Shown here one piece after another: positions 11,788 to 21,794 of a stretch of 64,000 bases of DNA. Source of the DNA: Prochilodus magdalenae (taxonomy: Eukaryota > Chordata > Actinopteri > Characiformes > Prochilodontidae); contig JAMWET010007157.1 in assembly GCA_024036415.1 (NCBI GenBank), positions 836,501-900,500 of the forward strand, given 5' to 3'. Every line of letters starts with the position of its first letter. The first letter of the stretch is position 1. Below the pieces are notes generated by a model. That model was given only the letters and a program-made list of their open reading frames with translations. It was not told where the DNA came from and ran no database searches. The position numbers and the translations under genes were made by a program.

Positions 11788-12903
11788 AGTAGCATCCATA
11801 GCAACAGTACTAGCAGTTGTGTCCCTAGCAGTACCAAAAGTTGTGTCCCTAGCAGTACTAGTAGTAGTGTCAGTAGCAGTTGTAGTAGGAGCAGAAGTAG
11901 TAGAAGTACTAGTAGTAGTGTCAGAAGCAGTAGCAGTAGGAACAGCAGTAGTAGAAGTACTGAGAGTGTTAGTAGTAGTAGTAGTAGTAGCAGTGTCAGG
12001 AGCAGTAGTAGTAGAAGCCACAGTAGTAGCAGTACTAGTAGGAGTATCAGAAGCAGTAGTAGTAGAAGCCACAGTAGTAGCAGTACTAGCAGTAGTAGTA
12101 GAGGCCACAGCAGTAGCAGTACTAGCAGTAGTGTCACTAGCAGTAGTAGTAGAAGCCACAGTAGTAGCAGTACTAGTAGTTGCGGTAGCAGCAGCAGCAA
12201 TAGTAGCAGTACTAGTAGTTGCGGTAGCAGCAGCAGCAGCAGTAGCAGTACTAGTAGTTGTGGTAGCAGTAGCAGCAGTAGAAGCAGTACTAGCAGTTGC
12301 GGTAGCAGCAGCAGCAGCAGTAGTAGCAGTACTAGTAGTTGTGGTAGCAGCAGCAGCAGCAGTAGCAGTACTAGTAGTTGTGGTAGCAGCAGCAGTAGTG
12401 GTAACAGTACTAGTAGTTGTGGTAGCAGCAGCAGCAGCAGCAGCAGCAGTAGCAGTACTAGTAGTTGCGGTAGCAGCAGCAGCAATAGTAGCAGTACTAG
12501 TAGTTGTGGTAGCAGTAGCAGCAGTAGAAGCAGTACTAGCAGTTGCGGTAGCAGCAGCAGCAGCAGTAGTAGCAGTACTAGTAGTTGTGGTAGCAGCAGC
12601 AGTAGCAGTACTAGTAGTTGTGGTAGCAGCAGCAGTAGTGGTAACAGTACTAGTAGTTGTGGTAGCAGCAGCAGCAGCAGCAGTAGCAGTACTAGTAGTT
12701 GTGGTAGCAGCAGCAGCAGCAGTAGCAGTACTAGTAGTTGCGGTAGCAGCAGCAGCAGTAGTAACAGTACTAGTAGTTGTGGTAGCAGCAGCAGCAGCAG
12801 CAGCAGCAGTAGCAGTACTAGTAGTTGTGGTAGCAGCAGCAGTAGCAGTACTAGTAGTTGTGGTAGCAGCAGCAGTAGTGGTAACAGTACTAGTAGTTGT
12901 GGT

Positions 12904-12938
<35 letters not shown>

Positions 12939-13122
12939 CAGTACTAGTAGTTGTGGTAGCAGCAGCAGCAGCAGTAGCAGTACTAGTAGTTGCGGTAGCA
13001 GCAGCAGCAGTAGTAACAGTACTAGTAGTTGTGGTAGCAGCAGTAGTAGTAGTATTTATACCTTTGAAATGTATAGGCCTTTAAAAGTAAATCAACCGTA
13101 CCATATTCTATTGTTAGCCTAA
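11734..13122 (+). other. 462-codon serine-rich open frame over the repeat (no ATG start)
   Basis: Reading in the frame of position 11734, no stop occurs until TAA at 13120-13122. The product would be Ser-rich with a SSSTSSCGSSSS-like unit and Arg and His in the diverged left part. Much unit-to-unit variation in this frame is AGT/AGC or TGT/TGC, which is synonymous. There is no ATG before 13069. A plausible acceptor (ttcttatag, cut after 11789) and donor (AAAA|GTAAAT at 13086/13087) bracket it. Other frames are also long, as expected for triplet repeats: Val/Ala in + frame 11819, and Leu and Thr on the minus strand. I consider coding unproven. Confidence 0.15.
11788..13053 (+). repeat. 1.27-kb trinucleotide-periodic minisatellite with higher-order structure
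   Basis: The array is built of AGC/AGT triplets punctuated by actagtagttgtggt. A typical unit is agtagcagtactagtag, ttgtggt and 3-10 AGC. The 60-base blocks 12361-12420, 12601-12660 and 12841-12900 are identical, giving a 240-bp higher-order period. An earlier segment repeats at a 285-bp offset (caat at 12198 and 12483). The left 400 bp are more diverged and contain aga, cac and gtc triplets, while the right part is homogeneous, which suggests growth at the right. Every length change is a multiple of three. Confidence 0.93.
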
Positions 13123-13744
13123 CACAACCCAAAACACTAGGACACAGACTGCTGAACACACTCGAGCAAATTCTTCGTACTCCTGTACATACAGGTTTCA
13201 ATGATTTTAAAACCTGTACGACACAGGGGTCTAGCTCTAGGAGGGGCCTGGGGGGCCTAAGTCTTCCCACCTGAAAGCAGGGCTTACATTTTTTATGTCA
13301 AGAAAAGTCATCCAATGCAGAAGAAAACTGTTCAAAATAGTTAAAGGTCAGAAATACGTTCCTGCGTCCACATGAGTTTAATTCCTTTTAAATAATGAAT
13401 GAAATTCTAGCAACACTCACTGGAGCGATAGCATTACCAGTATCCATGTTATACGTATCTCTCGGCCTAAGCTGAAGCAGAGACACTAACTGTATTTTCA
13501 AGTAAAGATGTTTCCCTCTTCTTTCCATCTCCAGTTTCCCTGCTTAACTATAGCCACATGTGCATAAAGGCGATATACATAATTCTGAAGACCAGCTGGT
13601 GGTATTTGAATGCAACAGCAGCACTACCTCAGAAGCTCTGCCGTGCAAATATACAAAAGTGCTTTCTTAATTTCAATGACAAATTTAAAAATTTGAAACT
13701 TGTTAAATTTGCCCTTTTTAGATCTTTGTGGTCAAACTCATACT
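13054..13744. other. non-coding, nothing recognised
   Basis: No supported feature. Confidence 0.5.
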
Positions 13745-13990
13745 AACCTACCCCAGATAGCAAAATATTTCTGGCCCACAATCTATCCCCTATTTTCATC
13801 TGCCCCACCTGCCGCACGAAACAACAGACCACACCCCGTTGCAAGATGTGGGACACATACACACCAGCTTTGGTCTATGCCACATGCTGTAAATATGTGG
13901 GCCACCTTTGACTCTCTGCAGACTGCTAGTGCAGACAGTGGCCAGTAGTGCCATAACTTTGCCAGATGTGGCCCCATCTGCATACTATCT
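13745..13990. repeat. possible interspersed repeat with repeated ccacat/atgtgg words
   Basis: Words such as ctggcccaca, agatgtgggacaca, tatgtgggccacc and ccagatgtggcccc recur in both orientations. A similar low-complexity repeat is common in fish from memory. The family is not named. Confidence 0.35.
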
Positions 13991-14790
13991 AGCATTGGCC
14001 CTGTTAAACAACAAAAACAAGTTAATGTTTCCTGACTGTCCACCTTAAATGGTGTAGCATATGCTATGTAACAGTCATCCTGCTTCACAAATGGATTTAT
14101 AAATATGTGATAAAAGGGCTACAGTCACTTTTGTAGTTCTGAAACTTTAATTTCAGTCCCTGTTGTATGTGCTGATGCTAGCGCAGTGTGAGTTATGCAC
14201 ATAGACGCTAACATGTTAATAGAAATTAATCTTCAAAGCTTTGACAACAGAGATAATTACAGCTCTACACATTCACGAAGCAGGTCTACAGCAGAGCAGG
14301 AACTTCAGGAAACGTTTTAATTAGTGCAATAGATACAACACATAATGTAACTGCAGCCCCTTTTAAAGTGGAAGGGGAACATTTCAAAAAGTAGATGGTT
14401 ACTAAGAAAGCTGCCCCAAAATCTTCATTCTGAATATTTGTTCTTTACATTCAGATGGTGTTTTTGAACCACCTCTGGTTCATGGCCCTGTGTCTGGAGC
14501 TCAGAACCCAGTTCCTGACTCCCTCCTCTTCTTTGCGTGAGCACGAACAACCCATGTTGGTGTTGTGTTTCTCTGTCTAAGGTACTTTCCCATTTACAGA
14601 GTCGGGACTGTGTCCCGACACCAGACTTTTTTACAACGCATAGAGTTAGCAAACCATGAAAAAACATTTGCTGAATTTACAAAAATGTACTGGATTAAAA
14701 TCATATACATCTCCTTTAAAGCAATGGAGGAACTCAGAATTCTGCAATATACAACATTTACCCCGAATGACCCTCCCATAAGTAAATTAG
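13991..14790. other. non-coding, nothing recognised
   Basis: No supported feature. Confidence 0.5.
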
Positions 14791-15078
14791 GTAACACTTT
14801 ACTTGAACATTACTACATGATATTGACCATAGCCATGCCGTACACATGGCATGGCAGATGTCAAAGGCTGTCAAGACCTCTCATGGTGAAAGATTTTGTG
14901 GAGTAATATAACTGTCATGTTACTACTATTATTGGTTATTGTCATGGCAGGTGCCATAATGTTGACTACACAGCAAACAATAGCATCTGACAGAAGGGCT
15001 CCATGACATGACAGTTATATTACTCACAAAATTGGTCATGGCATGCCCATGGCCTGGTTATCTAGCCTTCAAGTAAAG
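14791..15078. mobile_element. foldback MITE
   Basis: It begins gtaacactttacttgaa, and its right part ends ttcaagtaaag, the partial complement. A long inner stem pairs gagtaatataactgtcatgt near 14897-14917 with acatgacagttatattactc near 15006-15025. It has no coding capacity. The ggtaacactttactt start is typical of fish MITEs from memory. Confidence 0.65.
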
Positions 15079-16435
15079 AAAATAATATTTAATACACAAA
15101 GGAAATGACAGCTTTCTTAATTAAGTGTTCTAATGCAGGCTAAATTAAGTATATAATTAGCAATCTAAATAGTTCTAAGTCATGGGGTAAAATGAGAACA
15201 ATTCTATATCCAAAAACACTCCTAGCTGTAAATAAAGGTGACTCCACAAAGTACTAAATCAGGGCACTAATTACTTTTCAAACCTTGTTTTTTTTGTTTT
15301 TCAACATTTCCTTAATTTTAAGAACTGTTTCTTTTTTTTACATTCACTCTTTCTATGAATATTGTCATGCAAAATGTGTAAATAAAACCTTAAATGGAGT
15401 GTGTGAAATTTTTTTTCTGTCATCCTTAAGGATTACGATAAAAAACCTTTTTCAGAGAACAGTCTGTACTTTTCGGCTTGGATTGCTTTTTGAGTGAGAC
15501 ATGATAATGGGTCCACTAAATATGTCTCAAGGTCCAGCCACAGCTCCACAGTGTGATCACCCTGCTTGTACTGCCAGTAGTTACAATACTGCTTGGCATG
15601 AAACATACTGAACAGCATATCAAAAGAAGCCCATTTTAAATCCATAGAAGTCCACAAACCTGAGGAAAGTTACAACAGGAAATGCACCTTGTTCCATGCC
15701 AAAACAACATACACAGTGTTTGGTAATTCTAAGGCAGTATTGATTTATGACTGTGTGAATTGTTTGCCTGGAGGTCCTGTTTAGCATTTTCATTGAAGGG
15801 AGTTTTTCACATCTCATTTCCTTTTTTACACCTCAGTCTCTATCTCTCTCAGTCCTCAATAGCCCAGTTCTAAATGCAGCTAGATATTAATAATGCAATA
15901 TGAACAACATTGTGTGCATTTAGAACAAGGAAAGGGAAAGGGTCTGCACTGTAACATTACATCATCAGAGAATTTTGTAAATAATAGTCAGGGGTCTAAA
16001 GGGTTAGCTGAAGTATGCAAATGGAATGCATTGTACTGGAAGGTATGAAAAAAGAGATTTAAACGCACACCAGCATTATAGGAAATTAAATATTAATTAA
16101 ATTAATGCTTTCTTTTAATAAATAAATCAATTTTTCTTTATTAAACCAAATTGCACAAACAATTATTGCTTTTTGTTCATTTACTGAACAAAGTAACTAA
16201 AAGTCTTGGCAAAAATATGTGTACTTTGAGAATGATCAGGTTGGTATAGATGATTATGAGGTTTAATCAGTTGAATGGCAATCAAGTTTGAGTGGGACTA
16301 ATGATACTAATGGTATGTTTAAAAATCAGCCTTCACCATCTTTATCATCATCATGCCTGTTAGTCAATGTCATTGCTCAGTCAACCATGTATTTGAAGTC
16401 ATTGCAGTGCATAGCTTTACTGGCAGATACAGTGA
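15079..16435. other. non-coding, nothing recognised
   Basis: AT-rich. No feature supported. Confidence 0.5.
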
Positions 16436-16640
16436 GCGTCTGGTTTATAAGAACATGGTCAAGCAGCAAACACACAGGACGAAACAGTTACAGACTGGCA
16501 GAGGGCCAAAACCACTCCTACTGACTGTGATGAGCGACACCTCATTCCAATGTCACTTAACCACCGTGAGATGACCTCAAGTGACCTACATAAAGACCAG
16601 CGAGCAGTGGCTGGGGTGAAATGCACAGCACGCATGGTTT
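16436..16640 (+). mobile_element. Tc1-like transposase N-terminal fragment, decayed
   Basis: Across frames one can read GRGPK, DERHLIPMSLNHREMTSSDL and VAGVKCTAR. This resembles the linker and second helix-turn-helix of fish Tc1 transposases. Stops and frameshifts follow, and no ends are visible. Confidence 0.5.
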
Positions 16641-18229
16641 AAAAAACAGGGTTCTGGATGTCATTAGTGATTTTCTAAATAAAAAGATCTTACATACAAT
16701 ATTTTATCTGGAATCTAGGATACATGTTTCCAGTGGTGTATAGAATAAAACAAAAAACTCAAAACCATAAACTGTAAAACTAGAGAAATCATCAGAGAGA
16801 TCATTTTGAGGTGACCGCATACATTTTTCCAGAGCTGTACATTTGCCAACAAAACTTTTGATGTCTATCTGATGTCTATATCTATTGTTATGAGTTATAT
16901 AATGAGAGGTTTGAAAATGTTAATGTAAAACTAATTATGAATGTTTTTGGTACATGTCATACTAACCAACTAAACCATACTACTGAACCTTGGAAAGGGT
17001 AGATATATAAATTACCAAAAAATGAGTATATAGGCCCTTTAAATGAATTTGAACCTAGAATATTTGTCCATGATTGTTAGTTGCGCTTATATAACAATGA
17101 TCCCACAGCTGGATCCCAATCAGTCTGACAGCTGACTGATTCTGAAATGCACTGTCAAACACATGCATTCTGTTACGCTGTGGTGTCAAATACAACCCTG
17201 TTATGGGCTGGGACCGGCACTCCAACACTTGTTTGAGCAGCCTGTGCATGAGTTTCACTCACTTTCCACTCCATTATTCTGCCCTTTTTATGGCTGATTG
17301 AATCCCTCCACAGACATTTTCAAATTTTCAGTAATACACCGTTTTTCCATTAGCTCAGGTCCACTCAGTGCTGTCCATGTCTCTGGAATAAGTAAGAAGT
17401 GCTCTGCTTCTTCTGAGCTGGTGCTGACTTCAGGCTACTTCTGTAGCTTGATCATGTGACTCCAACCTCACTGTGCATGTAGCAGAATGTTCTGCTTAGC
17501 AGTTCTAGCCTTCAAGGCAAGTGTGGTTAAACTTATTTAAATATATGAAATGGCTGTTAACGTGGAAAAGTGAGTTTTCCTTCCCTTTTTAAAATATGTT
17601 TGATGTACTATGCAAACATTGTTAAAGTTTAAAACGTACCATTCATTCCCCAGTCCATGCATTTTATGTAAAGCAACTCAGCATGGATATGATGTCATGA
17701 TCATGAAAGCATTTACATATGACCTCCCATTCATCTTATAGCAATTCAGCCCACCCATTCATCCTGAGGTGATAATTGTTACTACGAACAGTCTTTTTGC
17801 AGAGATGCTGGATTGATAGATGCCAGATGAATGCCATTAGCTTAGCTAGCATGCTGTGAGCGCTGCTCACCACAGAACAGGAAATCCACAGAAAATCCAA
17901 ACAGCCCACTACAGGTTTTATTAGGAAAACAAGAAAAAAGAAATGTAACTGGTTCCATGATTCCACCAGCACAGGTTGGCCCAGTATACTCCTGAGAACC
18001 ATTTGGCTCAACAGTGGAAAAGAGGCCTCTGAGGACTGGTTATAATGACCAGTTTGTTCTGTACATTTGAGCTTGGATTGGTTTTCATCAATCTAATTTA
18101 GTTGTGAGGTCTGAAGACTGGTAGCATGCCCATTGAGACATGTCCACTGAGATATATTGCACTGAATGGGCCCGAGGTGGCAGAATGGTAAAAGAGAAGA
18201 TAGAGGGTCCCTAAGGACTGCAGAGGAAA
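16641..18229. other. non-coding, nothing recognised
   Basis: No supported feature. Confidence 0.45.
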
Positions 18230-18765
18230 GCTTCAGTTGAACATCAGAGACAGAAGACAAAACCTATAGGAAAAAAGCAAAGAGTGCAGACAGAAGACAG
18301 AAAAAGCCTGGGGAGAAACCCCACACTTGGTAGACAAACTTGCTTTGTAGAGGAACCTCACTGACCAAAGACACTGCTTACACAAGACAGGAATCCCACA
18401 GAGGAACCCCAGTGACAGAAGGCAAGTGAACCCTATAGTCAAAAGACAGAGACATCCTATAGATAGAACGTACAAGAAACCTAAAAAAGAAGACAGAAGA
18501 CAAAGGACAAAAGATTGTAGGAATCTTACTGAAGGAAGAGTTTTACAGAGATACTCAAAATACTCTTAAAAAATCCTACATGTAGCTCACAAAAACAGAG
18601 GAACCCTACAGAGGAACCTTGCAGACAGAAGGTGAAGATGAATCTTACAAAATCATAAGACATAAGGAATCTACCAACAGAAGACAGAGGAAATCTACAG
18701 ACAGGAGACACAGGAATCTTCCTGACAGAACACAAAGGAACTCTACAGCAGAACATCATTGGTAC
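18230..18765 (+). repeat. degenerate purine-rich minisatellite
   Basis: Imperfect units of about 20-25 bp, built from (c)ctacagacagaagacagaggaa-like words, recur throughout. Examples are gacagaagacaaaacctata, tagaggaacctcactgacc, cagaggaaccccagtgacag, cagaggaaccctacagagga and cagacaggagacacaggaat. The strand is strongly purine-biased. Copies are too diverged to count exactly. Confidence 0.65.
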
Positions 18766-19985
18766 CACAGTACTATGAGACATGCGTGCAGTGCAGACAT
18801 GCTCAGAGGGCACTGATGAAGGCCGCTCACTCTCTGCACTGCCTCAAGAATAGGATTATCTATGCACTGAAAAGAGGAATGAAAGCACGCTCGCTCCATC
18901 CCCCAGCTGTTGCCTCTGAACACTGTCCTTCACTGAGCACATTAGATAGCTTTATTTCGTTTAGTGCACTCACACCCTCTGGGTCAGAAAGAGAGATTGC
19001 ATGTTTTTATAGGGCCCCTGTGCGAGGTGTGTGTTGACTCCTGCTTCCATACTGAGCTTGGCGGGCCAGTGGAAAGTTCTTATTGAGCACGTTATATGGG
19101 AAAGAGGAAGGAGAGAGAGTGAATGTGTAAGTGCATGTTAAAAAGTCAGATTGCCACAGAAGGTGCTTAAGTGAAAGACCTTTTCATTTTTATCCAGAGC
19201 TTTCTGAGACTCAAAATGAACTCTCACTCACCAACCCAAACCCCGCCTGTTTAAAAATACTTTAAATGTATTTCCAATTTCTGCTTTATTATAGCTCCTT
19301 ATTATCTACAATGGCCAGTCCCCAAGCAAACCTGTGCCACCTTAAACCTGACAAAACACTGTGTCGTCCCACCTCTGCCACGTTGCTGGGTGGGCAAGCA
19401 GAGGCACTACATTACTAGTAAGAAAAAAGGCAACTGTTGCTGTTAAGGAGTTCTTTCTAGCTTAACATATGGTGTGTGGTATTGGAGTAATATCGTGCTG
19501 GGATGTGGAGTTGTTGAATGGCTAGCCTGGGGTGAAAGTACATAGCTAGAAGTGACCTGCCAGCTGTCCTGGTCACTTGTTAGTGATGGACGGTGGTTCT
19601 CCCTAGTTCCCTGTTCTAATAAAAGAGCTTTTGCCCACATGTGCCTTATTTCCTGCATATTACACTACATCAGTGCCACAATACTGTTACTCAGCATCAA
19701 CAAAACCACCATCACTTTATTATTAGGGTGAAACCCTAGAATACAAACTGATGCAATTACATAAAAGGATTAATACACTGATAAGATCCTGTCTTGATAA
19801 ATCCTCTTTGGCCCCTTATCCTTTGTAAATGATAATCGACATTTACTTATGTGCCTGTCCACTGAATGTGAATGGGATCTAAAAAAAGAGAAGCTTTGGG
19901 GAGTCACTGATACAAAACAGTATCAAGTAATTCAGTTGTAGAAGACATGTTTATATAGTTTAGAGATGGAGGAATGTTTATTTTA
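18766..19985. other. non-coding, nothing certain
   Basis: 18900-19160 is unique-looking and less AT-rich than its surroundings. It could be a conserved element, but nothing decisive is visible. Confidence 0.3.
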
Positions 19986-19989
19986 GCCA

Positions 19990-20285
19990 TGTCAGGGTAA
20001 ATTATCTACCTACTGGGTCACAATCGCCAGTCCATTACAGGGTAGACACTGTATTCGCACACACACACACGCACACACACACACGCACGCACGCATACAC
20101 ACACACACACACACACACACTACTACTATCACTAGCGATAGAAATGTAGTATTCAGTTCTGAAGCACGAGATGGAAACCCACACAGACTTGGGGAGAACA
20201 CAGAACATGGCGAGAAGTTTATACATCCAAGGACCCTTGTCACCCAGTTGACAGTTCTACTAACTGCACAACCATGCCACCCCTG
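19990..20285 (-). repeat. DANA/Mermaid-like SINE with embedded CA microsatellite
   Basis: Read on the minus strand, the order is ggggtggcatggttgtgcag, gggtcc, tgttctgtgttctccccaag, tctgtgtgggtttcc and finally taatggactggcgattgtga. This is the usual order in fish SINEs of this type. A (CA/TG)n tract at 20056-20120 lies inside it. Confidence 0.65.
20056..20120 (+). repeat. (AC)n microsatellite
   Basis: AC dinucleotides with several GC and AT interruptions. Confidence 0.93.
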
Positions 20286-20959
20286 TGCACATTAATATGG
20301 TCAAATTCAAGTACTACAGAAGTAAACAGAAGTATTATCTGACATAAGAAAAAAGCATGTTCCTGTAAAGTTTACAGTAGTAGGTTACACAAGTACTGTC
20401 ATTCTCTGGTATAAGAAATATGTGGTTATCCATAACAGAAACATGCTTAAACCAAGTTTTCAGAAGTGAACTTTTTGTGAAATTATTATTTTTTTAATTG
20501 AGGTTACAGAAGCAGCCCTCTGAAACATGATTTGTAATGTTAATAGCAGTATATCCAGACTCAGGTATAAAGGATGTTTCTGTAAAGTTTAAAACAGTAT
20601 TGTCAGACCATGGTAGGAATCATGTTTGCCTGTCAGGCCTGTAGTTAGGCTTGAGCTGATTCAGTTGTCATGGGATCAGGCAGCAGGTGTGCATCCATAT
20701 GCTTGGTTAATTACAATAATGTGAATGATGATTAAAAGCACTGCTCCTTAAACACATGACAGCGACTCATCTCTCCCCCCCCCCACCCCCCACCCCTTTC
20801 TCTCATCTGCATGCAGCCGCTAGCAGACACACCCAGTCTCTGCAATGAACATACTGTATCTGTGTACAAAAAATTGAAAATCATGTTGAGGAACATCATG
20901 GGAGCATGAGCTGGAAAGGGTGGGCTAAATCCAATTGTTCTGGAATTATTTCCACGATG
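20286..20959. other. non-coding; C-rich tract at 20775-20796
   Basis: The tract reads C10-A-C6-A-C4 on the plus strand and can form a G-quadruplex on the minus strand. Otherwise nothing is recognised. Confidence 0.5.
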
Positions 20960-21180
20960 AACAGCGTCAGAAGCGTGCTGAGGAATCCCTGTCAGATTTG
21001 ATTATGCTCAGTGTGCATTTGGGAGGGCAAGGGGACATTCAAATTGGCCCCCTTTTCCCCCCTGTGCTACAACAATACGCTCCTGACTTTTATTACTGAT
21101 TATGCAATTATTGTCAAGGCACCAAGCTGAGAGAGGGAAATAGCATGAGTCAAAGTCTCTGCTCAATTTGGCTCTCAGAA
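20960..21180. other. candidate conserved non-coding element
   Basis: Unique-looking, repeat-free sequence with ATTA/TGATTA/ATTATGCAAT cores (for example gattatgcaattattgtcaa, 21096-21115). It lies in the presumed regulatory desert. No coding frame is supported. Confidence 0.3.
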
Positions 21181-21324
21181 GGCAAACATGTGCAAGAAAA
21201 GGCAGCGGTAGGCCTGTAGCATGCAGGAGGGTGCGGATGTGTGTGGGTGTGAGTGGAGCGTGACATCTCCTGTCTCTCTTCCCCTGTGCCTCTCCAGTGC
21301 TGATGTTGTTGTCCATTAAAAGCG

Positions 21325-21376
21325 AGCAGCAGCTCAGAGCTAACAGCGCTAACGGAGCTAACGGAGCTAACAGAGC
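21325..21376 (+). repeat. short tandem repeat, agctaacgg unit
   Basis: About five 9-bp units of gagctaac(a/g)g, partly diverged. Confidence 0.75.
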
Positions 21377-21479
21377 TGAGCCCTGTGGGCCTGTTAGCAT
21401 GCTGTGTGCTTGCCTTTCCCTCTTTCTCCCACTCTCTCTCCCTCTGCCCTAGAGAAATCATATTTCCATGCCATACAAA

Positions 21480-21790
21480 GCTTGACAGACTTCATTTATG
21501 ATAAAGGTGAAGGTGGAAGATGAGTCAGTTTGATTAAGCATATAAAAATTAGCCTTATCTACTGCAGAATGATACCTTTGGGGTCATTACAGGAAAAATA
21601 AAGCCTAATTAGTCAATCTTACATTATTATCCCATTTCCAGTTCATCTCCCGTTGATTATATTCAACAAATTTAATCCTCTTTTATTCCATTTCTGTCTT
21701 GCTTTGTACACTTCAAGAAGTAATTTGTGCTTAATAACGTTATTAGACAATGTGTAACTATTTGACTGCTTTTAGGAACAAACTAGCATG
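21480..21790. other. candidate conserved non-coding element
   Basis: Repeat-free, AT-rich block with many homeodomain-like cores (gcctaattagtcaatctta, gttgattatattc). It stops where L2 LINE sequence begins. Confidence 0.3.
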
Positions 21791-21794
21791 TACT

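Noticed and set aside
11695..12485. Minus-strand Leu-rich and mucin-like Thr-rich frames
   Set aside because: Antisense readings of the same triplet array; no independent evidence.
11819..13084. 421-codon Val/Ala frame with an ATG
   Set aside because: It is the neighbouring frame of the triplet array, where AGT/AGC variation would be non-synonymous. It is less plausible than the Ser frame.
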